Positions 9,193-19,798 of a stretch of DNA of 64,000 nucleotides are shown piece after piece. The position numbers were made by a program, and so were the translations under genes. The DNA lies in contig NZ_MPHK01000001.1 of assembly GCF_001957135.1 (NCBI RefSeq), forward strand, positions 248,001-312,000. Direction: 5' to 3'. This stretch comes from Shewanella sp. UCD-KL21 (GTDB lineage Bacteria > Pseudomonadota > Gammaproteobacteria > Enterobacterales > Shewanellaceae). Each line of letters starts with the position of its first letter. Positions within the stretch are counted from its first letter, which is position 1. The notes beneath the pieces were generated by a model. It ran no database searches and was not told the origin of the DNA. It saw only the letters and a list, made by a program, of their open reading frames with translations.

Positions 9193-11376
9193 ATGGGACT
9201 AGGGAAGTTACTGTATTTGCAAGGCGTAGGCGCTGAGTTTATTGATTGCTTTGGCAACAATGTACAGATCCAGCCTCTAGATAGAAATGGAATTTTGCAA
9301 TCCATGTGTGCTAATGATGCATCAACTAATGATGCATCAATGACTGACGCGCTAAATAATATTGCTACTAATTGTCCTGTTATTAGCTCGCCTTTAACTG
9401 ATGACTTTATTCAGCAACGGATATTTGAACTAGATGCCGCGCCTTGGTTACTGCCTTTGCATAAATTCCAATGGAGCTATGTGGATGATCCTATTGTTGA
9501 GTTCTATTTGCCTGATCATTTTACTGGAAGCATAAAAGTTGAGATTGAAATTGAACATGGTGATAAGTTTCATTTTCCAATCAGCCTTGGTCAAATGCGC
9601 GTTGTGGGTGATTACGGTATTGATGGTGTCAGTTATTTTAAATATCAGTATCAATTAAATAATGACATTAATGCTCAGCTAGGCCTTGGTTATCACGGTA
9701 TCAGTGCCACTGTTGAATCTGCAAACTCCAGTGAAATATATAGCGGTCAATTAATGATTGCGCCGCGAAGCGCCTATGTTCATGCTGGCAATAAAACCGC
9801 CAAATGGGGGCTTAGCACCCAACTTTATAGCCTTACTAGCCAAAGCCAGTGGGGGATTGGTGACTTTAATGATTTACAAAAGCTCATCGAGTTAGCTGCT
9901 GTAAAAGGCGCCGATTTTATTTTACTCAACCCATTACACGCTCTGGATTTACCAGAAAGTGTCAGCCCTTATAGTCCATCAGATAGACGTCGACTTAATC
10001 CCTTATACATCCATATCGAATCAGTGGTTGAATACGTTGATATTGAAGGGGTTATAAGCTCGAAGCTTTGGCGAAATAAACAATATCAATTAGCTCAGTC
10101 TAGATTGCTTGATTACAGCGAGATACATGAAACTAAGTTTTCTATTTATCAAATGTTATTTAACGCGTTTATCAAAGCGCATAAAAACAACCACAGTAAA
10201 CGCTACCTAGACTTTGTTGAATTTAAGCAACAACAGGGTGAAGGTTTAAGCCAATATGTCAGCCACCAGCAACAGCAAAATCCGTGTTTTACAGATCCAG
10301 AATTTCTGTGTTATTTACAATTTGTCGCCTATGAGCAATTACTTCAGTGTCAGGCGAAAGCCAAAACCGCAGGCATGTCCCTAGGGCTAATTCGTGATAT
10401 GGCAGTCGGTGCGTCGCCTACGGGGGCAGAGGTCAGTGCTAATATCGACAATTTTTGTACCAATGCCAATATTGGTGCACCGCCAGATTCCTTTGCCCCT
10501 CAAGGGCAAAACTGGGGCTTAATCCCTTTTGACCCTATCAAATTAACCCAACATAGATTTGAGCATTTCATTCAGTTGATCCGCTCGAATATGGTGTCTT
10601 GTGGCGGGTTACGAATCGACCATGTCATGGGCTTATTACGCTTATGGTGGTGGCCTAAACAGCAAGGATTAGGCAATGGGGCATATGTCTATTACCCATT
10701 GGATACTTTATTAGCCATTTTATGCCTAGAAAGTCAGCGAGCTCAATGTGTATTAATTGGCGAAGACCTCGGCATAGTGCCCCCAGAAATTGTCGCCAAC
10801 CTAGCTAAAGCAAAAATATTTTCAAACGAATTATTTTACTTTGCTAAACATCATGATGGCTTTATGAACCCCGCCTTTTATAAGTCTCACAGTTTGATGA
10901 TGCTAGCAAACCATGATGTGCCGACATTAACGGCGTGGTGGACTGCGGCAGATATTGAATTACGGCATCAGTTAAATCTGTATGACAACGAGCAACAGCT
11001 GGGTGAGGCGAAATCGCTAAGGCTTATAGAGAAGCAACAACTACTGGATTTACTTAGTCAGCATCATCTTATCAAAGACAATACTGTGATGGATGAGGTT
11101 GATTTTGAGAAATTAATGATTGCTTGGCTTCAGCTAACGGCATCGGGTAATTCAGCGCTATATAGCATTCAAATTGACGATCTGATCGATGAAGTCAAAC
11201 CGATAAACATTCCCGGCACTTGGAAACAATACCCTAATTGGTGTCGACGCTTAAGTCGCACTTTAGAGCAAATGTCTGCCGATGCCACAGTCAGTAACAG
11301 GCTTGATATCGTTAATAAAACCAGACGCAGTAAATATATGGATGACAGTAAGCCTGAACGGGCTGTTAACGGCTAA
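9193..11376 (+). CDS. malQ: 4-alpha-glucanotransferase (amylomaltase)
   Basis: GH77 enzyme that transfers maltodextrin segments, recycling short chains released by GlgP and GlgX. The catalytic blocks are visible: LRIDHVMGLLRLWWWP (nucleophile Asp), GEDLGIVPPEI (acid/base Glu) and ANHDVPTLTAWW. At 727 aa it is slightly longer than E. coli MalQ because of an extended N-terminal part, which includes a 15-nt in-frame duplication at about residues 41-50. GAGG lies 9 nt before ATG 9193. It heads the cluster and is followed by glgB after about 85 bp. Confidence 0.95.
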   Translation: MGLGKLLYLQGVGAEFIDCFGNNVQIQPLDRNGILQSMCANDASTNDASMTDALNNIATNCPVISSPLTDDFIQQRIFELDAAPWLLPLHKFQWSYVDDPIVEFYLPDHFTGSIKVEIEIEHGDKFHFPISLGQMRVVGDYGIDGVSYFKYQYQLNNDINAQLGLGYHGISATVESANSSEIYSGQLMIAPRSAYVHAGNKTAKWGLSTQLYSLTSQSQWGIGDFNDLQKLIELAAVKGADFILLNPLHALDLPESVSPYSPSDRRRLNPLYIHIESVVEYVDIEGVISSKLWRNKQYQLAQSRLLDYSEIHETKFSIYQMLFNAFIKAHKNNHSKRYLDFVEFKQQQGEGLSQYVSHQQQQNPCFTDPEFLCYLQFVAYEQLLQCQAKAKTAGMSLGLIRDMAVGASPTGAEVSANIDNFCTNANIGAPPDSFAPQGQNWGLIPFDPIKLTQHRFEHFIQLIRSNMVSCGGLRIDHVMGLLRLWWWPKQQGLGNGAYVYYPLDTLLAILCLESQRAQCVLIGEDLGIVPPEIVANLAKAKIFSNELFYFAKHHDGFMNPAFYKSHSLMMLANHDVPTLTAWWTAADIELRHQLNLYDNEQQLGEAKSLRLIEKQQLLDLLSQHHLIKDNTVMDEVDFEKLMIAWLQLTASGNSALYSIQIDDLIDEVKPINIPGTWKQYPNWCRRLSRTLEQMSADATVSNRLDIVNKTRRSKYMDDSKPERAVNG

Positions 11377-11463
11377 GGCAATTAACCACTAGTGCCATTA
11401 TCGAAATGGCAATGAACAAATAATGTAATCAATTAAATTTAAACATTAATGGAGCAATGCAAA

Positions 11464-13701
11464 ATGACTAATAATGCCCCTTATTTTAATCATGGAACTG
11501 ATACCGCATTACTGAGTGGTGATTTTACTGATGTATTTTCATTACTGGGTATGCATAAAGCCGACAATGGCAAATCTTTGATCGTCAGATGCTTCGTCAA
11601 AGGTGCAATAGAAGTTGAAGTTATCAGCCTAAAAGACGGTAAAAAAGTCGCTTCATTAACCCAAGTTGATGAGCAGGGTTTATTTGCCGGCATTATGGGA
11701 CGCCGGGTTAAGCCATTTTTATATAGCTTAAAAGTGACTTATCCAATGAGTGTTGAAACCATAATCGATCCCTACCAGTTTGGTAGTTTATTGGATGATG
11801 ATGATATCTACTTATTTGCAGAAGGTAAGCAGCAAAAAAGTTACCAATTTCTGGGCGCAAACTGGAAGACTATCGCAGGTGTAGAAGGTGTTCATTTTTG
11901 TGTTTGGGCGCCGAATGCCCAAAAAGTTGCCGTAGTCGGTGATTTTAATCATTGGGATGGCAGAGCCCATATCATGCGCTTTCATCCTAGTAATGGCATT
12001 TGGGAAATATTTATTCCCAATGCTGATGCAGGCCAATTTTATAAATTTAGTGTCACGACACAAGATGGCGCTTTAACTGAAAAAGCCGACCCTTATGCGA
12101 TTCAAATGCAAGCCGCGCCGGGTAATTCATCGGTTGTTCCACACAAAACCGATTATAAATGGCAAGACAAAAAATGGCTTAAACAGCGCGCGAAACAGCA
12201 ACTACATCAATTACCTATGTCTGTTTATGAAGTTCATCTCGCTTCATGGAAGCGTAAAGGTGAGTGGGGCGATAGTTACCTCAGTTATCAAGACTTAGCT
12301 GATGAATTAATCCCATATCTTAAAGAAATGGGCTTTACCCACCTGCAACTGATGCCAATCAGTGAATACCCGTTTGATGGCTCTTGGGGTTATCAACCTG
12401 TTGGTTTATATGCAGCAACTTACCGCTTTGGTGATCCCGTTGGCTTAAAAGCCTTTATTGATGAATGTCATCAACATGATATTGGGGTTTTATTAGATTG
12501 GGTGCCGGCTCATTTTCCGAAAGATCCTCATGGATTGGCAAAGTTTGACGGCAGTTGTTTGTATGAGCATCAAGATCCACGTCAAGGAGAGCACCCTGAT
12601 TGGGATACTTTAATCTTTAATTACGGCCGCGGCGAAGTACAAAGCTTTTTACTCAGTAATGCCTGTTATTGGCTTGAAGAGTTTCACTTTGATGGACTAA
12701 GACTCGATGCGGTGTCCTCTATGCTATATCTCGATTACAGCCGAGAATCTGGTCAATGGCTACCTAATGAGTATGGCGGACGCGAAAACATTCAAGCCAT
12801 TGAATTTTTGAAACTACTCAATGAGCGCATTTATGCTGCCTACCCAGGTGTGACCATGGTGGCAGAAGAATCAACCGCTTGGGGCGGAGTGACAGACACC
12901 ACAGAAAATGGTGGCTTAGGCTTTGGCTTTAAGTGGAATATGGGCTGGATGAATGACTGTTTAAGTTACCTTAGTCGCGATCCTATTTATCGTAAACATC
13001 ACCACCATGAAATGACCTTTAGCTTAGTGTATGCCTATACCGAGCAATTTATTTTATCGCTAAGTCACGATGAAGTGGTGCACGGTAAAGGCTCATTACT
13101 GCATAAAATCCCCGGTGATGATTGGCAAAAGTTTGCCACCTTAAGAAGCTTTTTAGGCTTTATGTGGGGCCATCCTGGTAAAAAACTGCTGTTTATGGGG
13201 ACTGAGTTTGCCCAACGTGATGAGTGGAACCATAACCAAAGCCTAGATTGGCATTTGCTGCAATACGCGCCGCACCAAGGCATGCAAGATTGGGTAAAAG
13301 ATCTCAATAGTTTATACAGTGAAAGCCCAGCCTTATATGAACTGGACCATCAACCATCAGGCTTTCAATGGCTTGATTGTGATAATGGTGATGCCAGTAT
13401 CTTTAGTTTTATCCGTTATGCCAAAGACAGTGGCCAGCATTTAATATTTGTGGTCAATATGACCCCGCAAGTGCATTACGACTTTAGGGTCGGTTTGCCT
13501 TCTGAAAATGATTATATCGAAGTACTTAACAGTGATAGCCCGTGTTATGGCGGCAGTGCGGTAAGTAATGGCACCATTATTAATACCGATGTTGACTGGC
13601 AAGGCATGGCGCGAAGTGGTCTGGTGACTGTACCGCCACTGGCCACCATAGTGCTTAGTGTTAACAGTGCTGACTCAACCCTAGAATCTGCAGAGGATTA
13701 A
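11464..13701 (+). CDS. glgB: 1,4-alpha-glucan branching enzyme
   Basis: GH13 enzyme that introduces alpha-1,6 branches into glycogen. An N-terminal GlgB-specific module precedes CBM48 ([20 protein letters not shown]). The catalytic domain shows [15 protein letters not shown] (nucleophile Asp), [10 protein letters not shown] (acid/base Glu) and [13 protein letters not shown]. The length of 745 aa is typical. The frame also allows ATG 11449, but ATG 11464 has GGAG 9 nt upstream and is preferred. Only 2 nt separate its stop from glgX. Confidence 0.96.
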   Translation: MTNNAPYFNHGTDTALLSGDFTDVFSLLGMHKADNGKSLIVRCFVKGAIEVEVISLKDGKKVASLTQVDEQGLFAGIMGRRVKPFLYSLKVTYPMSVETIIDPYQFGSLLDDDDIYLFAEGKQQKSYQFLGANWKTIAGVEGVHFCVWAPNAQKVAVVGDFNHWDGRAHIMRFHPSNGIWEIFIPNADAGQFYKFSVTTQDGALTEKADPYAIQMQAAPGNSSVVPHKTDYKWQDKKWLKQRAKQQLHQLPMSVYEVHLASWKRKGEWGDSYLSYQDLADELIPYLKEMGFTHLQLMPISEYPFDGSWGYQPVGLYAATYRFGDPVGLKAFIDECHQHDIGVLLDWVPAHFPKDPHGLAKFDGSCLYEHQDPRQGEHPDWDTLIFNYGRGEVQSFLLSNACYWLEEFHFDGLRLDAVSSMLYLDYSRESGQWLPNEYGGRENIQAIEFLKLLNERIYAAYPGVTMVAEESTAWGGVTDTTENGGLGFGFKWNMGWMNDCLSYLSRDPIYRKHHHHEMTFSLVYAYTEQFILSLSHDEVVHGKGSLLHKIPGDDWQKFATLRSFLGFMWGHPGKKLLFMGTEFAQRDEWNHNQSLDWHLLQYAPHQGMQDWVKDLNSLYSESPALYELDHQPSGFQWLDCDNGDASIFSFIRYAKDSGQHLIFVVNMTPQVHYDFRVGLPSENDYIEVLNSDSPCYGGSAVSNGTIINTDVDWQGMARSGLVTVPPLATIVLSVNSADSTLESAED

Positions 13702-13703
13702 CT

Positions 13704-15833
13704 ATGGAATCGGTTAACCCTTTGCTTACAGGAAAGCCTTACCCCTTGGGTGCCAGCGTTGATGATAATGGCGTGAACTTTACGCTATTTTCAGCTAACG
13801 CCACCCAAGTGGTGCTATGTGTTTTTGACGAGTTTGGGCTTAACGAACAACAATTTCCGTTAACCCAAAAAACCAGACAAATTTGGCATGGCTATTTGCC
13901 ACAAGCAAAAGCAGGCACCTTGTATGGTTATCGGGTTTATGGACCCTATCAACCCTTACTTGGCCACCGCTTTAATCACCATAAGTTATTACTAGACCCT
14001 TACGCCAAGCAGCTGTTTGGTGAACTTGAAGTTAACGATGTAACTTATGGCTATCAAATTGATAGCCCTGATTCTGATTTATCGTTTTGTAGCAAAGATA
14101 ACGGCAAATACATGCCCAAATGCTGTGTTGTCGATGACAGAGCGCTACGAAATAGACCGGTTAAAAGGCTTAATATTCCTTTAGAGCAAACCATCATTTA
14201 TGAAACCCATGTAAAAGGTTTTAGTGTATTAAACCCCGAAGTAAATGATGATATTAAAGGCACTTATGCTGGCCTTGCTGCCCCCAGCAGTATTCAATAT
14301 TTAACCCAATTAGGGGTTAACTGTGTTGAGCTACTGCCAGTGCAGAGCTTTTTCAATGAGCCATTTTTAATTGAAAAGAACCTCAGTAATTACTGGGGTT
14401 ACAACAGCATTGGATTTTTTGCCCCCAACGCTGCTTATATGAGTGGTGAGAGTATTACTGAATTTCGCGATATGGTTGATAGCCTGCACGATGCGGGTAT
14501 CGAAGTGATCTTAGATGTGGTTTATAACCATACTGCAGAAGGCAGTCGTTTGGGACCCACCTTAAGCTTTCGCGGCATCGACAACGCCAACTATTATCGA
14601 TTGGTGTCTAACGAACAGCGTTTGTATATCAATGATACTGGTTGCGGTAACACCTTTAATTCCAACCATCCGCAAGTGTTGCAACTCATTATGGACTCAT
14701 TGCGATATTGGGTTGAAGTCATGGGCGTTGATGGCTTTAGATTTGATTTAGCCAGTTGCTTAGGCCGTGAAACCTATGGTTTTGATCCCGGCTGCGGTTT
14801 TTTTGATGCCTTATCGCAAGATCCCGTGTTGTGTCAGGTGAAACTGATTGCCGAGCCTTGGGATATTGGCCCTGGGGGTTATCAGCTGGGTAATTATCCT
14901 ATTGCATTTAGTGAATGGAACGATCGCTACAGAGATACCATGCGCCGTTTTTGGCGCGGCGATCATGGCATGCTCCCTGAATTTGCCAGACGCTTTCATG
15001 GCTCAGATGACTTTTTTGAACACCATGGCCGCAGTCCATCGGCGAGTATTAATTTCATTACCAGTCATGATGGTTACACCTTAAAAGACTTAGTGAGCTT
15101 TAACCAACGGCATAACTTGGCTAATGGTGAAGGTAACCGCGACGGCCATCATGAAAACCTCAGTGCCAATTACGGCGAAGAAGGCGAAACCAGCAAGGTT
15201 GCGATTAACCAAATTCGTCAACGTCAGCAACGAAACTTTCTTGCCACCTTATTGCTGTCTCAAGGGGTGCCCATGATGTTGTGTGGTGACGAGATGGGAA
15301 ACAGTCAGCAAGGCAATAACAATGCTTATTGCCAAGACAACAAGATTAGCTGGATAGACTGGAAAACGATTGATTGGTCGTTAGTTGAATTTACCTCGCA
15401 ATTAATTAACTTACGTCAGCGTTTCCCGATTTTATGCCATAAAGACTTTATTCATGTGCCTGATAATAAACGTGATAGCGGTTTTGTTTGGTATGGCCGT
15501 GATGGCGAACCTATGTCCAAACGCCAATGGAGTGAACAAAGCTGTCGCAGTTTGGCGGTGGTGATAACTTCCGGTGAATTAGCGCAACAACCCCACGCAC
15601 TCTTACTGGTACTCAATGCTGATGTTGAAAATCAATCATTTACCTTACCGAGTTTAAATTGTTACGGCCCTTGGCAATGCTTGCTGTCAACCCAAAACCT
15701 CAATAACGACAATTTAGCGCAAAGCGAATTGATTAAAGAAAGAAAGGCGGTTCTTCAAAGTCGAAGCCTGATGTTATTTCATGCAAATTTTCAACTAGTT
15801 CAAGATAAGGAATCAATTGATGACAGTCACTAA
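13704..15833 (+). CDS. glgX: Glycogen debranching enzyme
   Basis: GH13 isoamylase-type enzyme that hydrolyses alpha-1,6 linkages of limit dextrins left by phosphorylase. CBM48 at the N-terminus (GVNFTLFSANATQVVLCVFD) is followed by catalytic blocks ILDVVYNHTAEG, GFRFDLASCLGRE, LIAEPWDIGPGGYQLG and FITSHDGYTL. The 709-aa protein is complete. GAGGA ends 8 nt before ATG 13704, inside the end of glgB. Its stop lies inside the start of glgP, so translation is probably coupled. Confidence 0.95.
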   Translation: MESVNPLLTGKPYPLGASVDDNGVNFTLFSANATQVVLCVFDEFGLNEQQFPLTQKTRQIWHGYLPQAKAGTLYGYRVYGPYQPLLGHRFNHHKLLLDPYAKQLFGELEVNDVTYGYQIDSPDSDLSFCSKDNGKYMPKCCVVDDRALRNRPVKRLNIPLEQTIIYETHVKGFSVLNPEVNDDIKGTYAGLAAPSSIQYLTQLGVNCVELLPVQSFFNEPFLIEKNLSNYWGYNSIGFFAPNAAYMSGESITEFRDMVDSLHDAGIEVILDVVYNHTAEGSRLGPTLSFRGIDNANYYRLVSNEQRLYINDTGCGNTFNSNHPQVLQLIMDSLRYWVEVMGVDGFRFDLASCLGRETYGFDPGCGFFDALSQDPVLCQVKLIAEPWDIGPGGYQLGNYPIAFSEWNDRYRDTMRRFWRGDHGMLPEFARRFHGSDDFFEHHGRSPSASINFITSHDGYTLKDLVSFNQRHNLANGEGNRDGHHENLSANYGEEGETSKVAINQIRQRQQRNFLATLLLSQGVPMMLCGDEMGNSQQGNNNAYCQDNKISWIDWKTIDWSLVEFTSQLINLRQRFPILCHKDFIHVPDNKRDSGFVWYGRDGEPMSKRQWSEQSCRSLAVVITSGELAQQPHALLLVLNADVENQSFTLPSLNCYGPWQCLLSTQNLNNDNLAQSELIKERKAVLQSRSLMLFHANFQLVQDKESIDDSH

Positions 15834-18333
15834 AAGGAAAACGCGCGAGAAAAAATCTGACACGAAAGTGAGCAAACAGGCGGTCAAAAGTGAAGCCGTA
15901 AGCAATGATCACCAAGATTGCGATCCTTGTGACAGTTTAGATGCCACCTTTAAGCGACAGCTTCAAGGGGTGTTAAGCCGTGATGAAAATGCCACCAACG
16001 ATATGTACGGCGCGTTAGCGTCAGCGGTTAAAGCCAATTTATTGCAACAATGGCGAGAAACGCGCTTAAAAGACAACCAATATCAGCAAAAACAAGTGGC
16101 TTATTTATCGCTGGAATTTTTGATGGGCCGCACCTTGGGTAATGCTTTACTCAGTTTAGATTTAACAACAGAGACTCATGAGGCGCTAAATAGCTACGCA
16201 GTAGATTTAGAAACTTTACAGGAAGCCGAGCTTGATGCTGGCTTAGGCAACGGCGGTTTAGGCCGCTTAGCCGCGTGCTTTTTAGATAGCTGCGCCAGTT
16301 TAGACCTAGCGGTTGTTGGCTATGGTATTCGCTATGAATACGGCATGTTTAAGCAAAAAGTGGTTGATGGTTATCAAATAGAGCAACCGGATCGCTGGTT
16401 AAGAGAAGGGAATCCATGGGAAGTGCGATTAGCTAATCACACCATTACCGTGCCCTTTTTTGGCCATACAGAATCCTATGTCGATCTACAAGGTCATCGC
16501 CATTATGTGTGGATTGATACCCAAGATGTCAACGCTGTGCCACACGACATGCCAGTTCCAGGCTATAAAAACGGTCGGATTAATACTTTAAGGCTGTGGA
16601 AAGCTGAAGCCACTGATGATTTTGATTTAGCAGAATTTAATGATGGTGATTATACCGAGGCTGTGGCCCGCAAAAATATGGCCGAGCAAATTACCATGGT
16701 GCTGTATCCCAATGACGCCAGTGAAAATGGTAAAGAGCTGCGTTTAAGGCAGCAGTATTTCTTATCTTCGGCCAGCTTACAGGACATTTTACTGCGCTAT
16801 GTGGCGGTTCATGGCAGCGATTTTAGCCGCTTTAGTGAGCTTAATGCCATGCAACTTAATGATACTCACCCGAGTATTTCAGTGCCTGAATTAATGCGTT
16901 TACTCATGGATAGCTATGGCTTGGATTGGGATCAAGCATGGGAGATTACCTCAAGCAGTGTGGCATACACTAATCACACCTTGTTACCAGAAGCGCTAGA
17001 GCGCTGGCCTGTGCGCATGCTAAAGCACATGTTGCCACGCATTTTGGACATTATTTATGAAATTAATGCCCGTTACCTTGAAGACGTTGCTCACCATTGG
17101 CCAGGGGATAATGACAAATTAGCGGCGATGTCGGTTATCGAAGAAGGCCACGAACCCCATGTGAGAATGGCATACCTTGCAATTGTGGCTAGCTTTTCGG
17201 TTAATGGCGTCGCTGGGCTGCATACCCAACTATTAAAGTCTGGTTTGTTTAATGATTTTTATCAGCTATGGCCACACAAATTCAATAATAAAACCAATGG
17301 TGTGACGCCAAGGCGCTGGCTGGCCCATTGTAATCCGCGCTTGGCACAGCTAATTACTCGCCGTTTAGGTGATAGTTGGGTGACCGATTTAACTCAGCTA
17401 ACGGCTCTTAATGCCTTTACCGATGACAAAGCCTTTTTGAAGCAGTGGCAAAGCGTCAAATTTGATAACAAGGTAGATTTAGCCAAATTAGTAGCAGCTG
17501 AGTGTGAAGTTGAGTTTGACCCTAAGATGATGTTTGATGTACAGGTTAAGCGCATTCATGAATACAAACGCCAGTTACTGAATATCTTGCATGTTATTCA
17601 TTTATATCAACGCATAGTGGCGGGTGATACCCAAGGGATGCAGCCCCGTTGTGTGCTGATTGGCGGCAAAGCGGCGCCCGGTTATGCCATGGCCAAGCAA
17701 ATCATCAAACTCGCCAATAATGTGGCCCATATGGTGAACTCAGATCCTGTGGTAACGCCATATTTACGTTTTGCATTTTTGCCAAACTATAACGTCAGCG
17801 CCATGGAAAAGATTTGTCCGGCCACAGATTTATCCGAGCAAATCTCCACTGCGGGTAAAGAAGCATCGGGTACTGGCAATATGAAATTTATGATGAATGG
17901 CGCTCTCACCATAGGCACCCTCGATGGTGCAAACGTTGAAATGCTTGAAGAAGTCGGTGATGACAACTTCTTCTTATTTGGTCTTAATGCTGACGAGGTT
18001 AGTCAGCTTAAATCTCACTACAACCCCCATCAATATATTCAACAGTCACCAGCACTCAAACATGTGTTAGAGATGCTTAAAAGTGGCCATTTCAATTTAG
18101 TGGAACCGGGTATTTTTGACAGCATTATTGCTGCCATTGAAGACCCATATGATCAATGGATGATCGCCGCAGATTTTGATGCATATCGCGTAGCACAAGA
18201 AAACGTCGCTGCTGCCTATGCCAATCAAGAACACTGGACTCAAATGAGTATTAGAAATACTGCATCCAGCGGACGTTTTTCTAGTGACAACACTATTAGT
18301 GCGTATCGTGACGACATTTGGTTTGCCAAATAA
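15820..18333 (+). CDS. glgP: Glycogen/maltodextrin phosphorylase
   Basis: GT35 phosphorylase releasing glucose-1-phosphate from non-reducing ends. The 837-aa protein has the N-terminal LSLEFLMGRTLGNAL and AELDAGLGNGGLGRLAACF blocks, the substrate segment VKRIHEYKRQLLN and the PLP-lysine region EASGTGNMKFMMNGALTIG. ATG 15820 (AAGG at 9 nt) is used rather than a TTG one codon earlier. It overlaps glgX by 14 nt. The N-terminal 30 residues are Lys-rich and poorly conserved. Confidence 0.96.
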   Translation: MTVTKRKTREKKSDTKVSKQAVKSEAVSNDHQDCDPCDSLDATFKRQLQGVLSRDENATNDMYGALASAVKANLLQQWRETRLKDNQYQQKQVAYLSLEFLMGRTLGNALLSLDLTTETHEALNSYAVDLETLQEAELDAGLGNGGLGRLAACFLDSCASLDLAVVGYGIRYEYGMFKQKVVDGYQIEQPDRWLREGNPWEVRLANHTITVPFFGHTESYVDLQGHRHYVWIDTQDVNAVPHDMPVPGYKNGRINTLRLWKAEATDDFDLAEFNDGDYTEAVARKNMAEQITMVLYPNDASENGKELRLRQQYFLSSASLQDILLRYVAVHGSDFSRFSELNAMQLNDTHPSISVPELMRLLMDSYGLDWDQAWEITSSSVAYTNHTLLPEALERWPVRMLKHMLPRILDIIYEINARYLEDVAHHWPGDNDKLAAMSVIEEGHEPHVRMAYLAIVASFSVNGVAGLHTQLLKSGLFNDFYQLWPHKFNNKTNGVTPRRWLAHCNPRLAQLITRRLGDSWVTDLTQLTALNAFTDDKAFLKQWQSVKFDNKVDLAKLVAAECEVEFDPKMMFDVQVKRIHEYKRQLLNILHVIHLYQRIVAGDTQGMQPRCVLIGGKAAPGYAMAKQIIKLANNVAHMVNSDPVVTPYLRFAFLPNYNVSAMEKICPATDLSEQISTAGKEASGTGNMKFMMNGALTIGTLDGANVEMLEEVGDDNFFLFGLNADEVSQLKSHYNPHQYIQQSPALKHVLEMLKSGHFNLVEPGIFDSIIAAIEDPYDQWMIAADFDAYRVAQENVAAAYANQEHWTQMSIRNTASSGRFSSDNTISAYRDDIWFAK

Positions 18334-18388
18334 TCACGCCATTATATTTTCAGCAAGTTGCTGAGTTTAAAGTTAGGAGTCTTAATAT

Positions 18389-19651
18389 ATGTCAAATGCT
18401 CGTTATATTAGTAATCTTACCCGTGATACCTATGCATTAATTCTAGCTGGTGGTCGAGGCTCTCGCTTACATGAGTTAACCGATTGGCGTGCTAAACCGG
18501 CGTTATATTTCGGAGGTAAGTTCCGCATTATCGATTTTCCATTATCAAACTGCATTAACTCAGGGATCCGCCGAGTTGGGGTTGTCACCCAATACAAATC
18601 TCACTCGTTAATTCGCCATGTTAGCCGTGGTTGGGGCCACTTTAAGAAAGAGTTAGGCGAGTCAGTGGAAATCTTGCCAGCATCACAGCAAACCTCCGGT
18701 AACTGGTATGAAGGTACTGCCGATGCGGTATTTCAAAATATTGATATTATTCGTCATGAGTTACCTAAATATGTGATGGTGTTATCTGGGGACCACGTTT
18801 ATCGCATGGATTATGCCGGTTTACTGGCCGCTCATGCGGAATCTGGCGCAGATATGACTGTGTGCTGTTTAGAAACGCCCATTCCTGAAGCGGCTAATGC
18901 CTTTGGGGTAATGGAAGTGGATGAAGATATGCGAGTGGTCGGCTTTGAAGAAAAACCTGCCGTGCCTAAATCTATCCCGGGTAATGAAGAGTTTTGTTTA
19001 GCATCAATGGGCAACTATGTGTTTAACACTAAGTTTTTATTCGAACAGTTAAAAAAAGATGCTAATAACGCAAACTCAGACCGAGATTTTGGTAAAGATA
19101 TTATTCCGTCCATTATCGAGCACGCCAATATATTTGCTTTCCCGTTCACCAGTGCTGTACCTGATGAGCCAGCATACTGGCGTGATGTGGGCACCTTGGA
19201 TTCATTTTTTCAAGCCAATATGGAGTTATTGTCACCTACACCTGCACTGAATTTATATGATGCTAAGTGGCCAATTTGGACTTATCAGGAACAACTTCCA
19301 CCCGCTAAATTTGTTTTCGATGACGATGATCGCCGTGGTATGGCGGTGGATTCTATTGTCTCCGGTGGTTGTATTATCTCGGGTGCTAAGGTCAAGCGAA
19401 GTGTGCTGTTTGATGAAGTACGGGTGTGTTCATACTCATTAGTGAAAGACTCGGTGTTGTTACCTGATGTGGTAGTACTTAAAAATTGCCGCATACAAAA
19501 CGCCATTATTGATCGCGGTTGTATTATCCCTGATGGTATGGAAATTGGCTTTAATCGCGCCCAAGATATTGCCCGTGGATTTAGGGTGTCAGAAAAAGGC
19601 ATAACCCTAGTTACTAGAAAAATGCTCGGTTTACCGACGGGTTATGAGTAA
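18389..19651 (+). CDS. glgC: Glucose-1-phosphate adenylyltransferase
   Basis: Makes ADP-glucose from ATP and glucose-1-phosphate, the committed and allosterically controlled step of glycogen synthesis. The N-terminal nucleotidyltransferase motif [20 protein letters not shown], the catalytic/regulatory blocks [12 protein letters not shown] and [10 protein letters not shown], and a C-terminal left-handed beta-helix are all present. At 420 aa it has normal length. AGGAG precedes ATG 18389. It is 55 bp after glgP and presumably in the same transcript. Confidence 0.96.
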   Translation: MSNARYISNLTRDTYALILAGGRGSRLHELTDWRAKPALYFGGKFRIIDFPLSNCINSGIRRVGVVTQYKSHSLIRHVSRGWGHFKKELGESVEILPASQQTSGNWYEGTADAVFQNIDIIRHELPKYVMVLSGDHVYRMDYAGLLAAHAESGADMTVCCLETPIPEAANAFGVMEVDEDMRVVGFEEKPAVPKSIPGNEEFCLASMGNYVFNTKFLFEQLKKDANNANSDRDFGKDIIPSIIEHANIFAFPFTSAVPDEPAYWRDVGTLDSFFQANMELLSPTPALNLYDAKWPIWTYQEQLPPAKFVFDDDDRRGMAVDSIVSGGCIISGAKVKRSVLFDEVRVCSYSLVKDSVLLPDVVVLKNCRIQNAIIDRGCIIPDGMEIGFNRAQDIARGFRVSEKGITLVTRKMLGLPTGYE

Positions 19652-19697
19652 TTGGTTTAGTCGGTTTATTTAATTTAGTCGGCTTAGTCAATTTAGT

Positions 19698-19738
19698 TGA
19701 GCTGCTGGTTTAACCCTTTGGTTAAACTTGGCGGCTCA
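19698..19738. repeat. Long hairpin in the glgC-glgA intergenic region
   Basis: TGAGCTGCTGGTTTAACC (19698-19715) pairs with 19720-19738 around a CTTT loop, with one bulge and G-U pairs. There is no T-run after it, so it is unlikely to be a plain terminator. It may stabilise or process the mRNA between glgC and glgA and so set relative expression. Confidence 0.6.
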
Positions 19739-19798
19739 GCAATTAATATTATGTAAAAGCAAATAAAAAACCTAATAGCATTTAAAAGGTATTCATTA

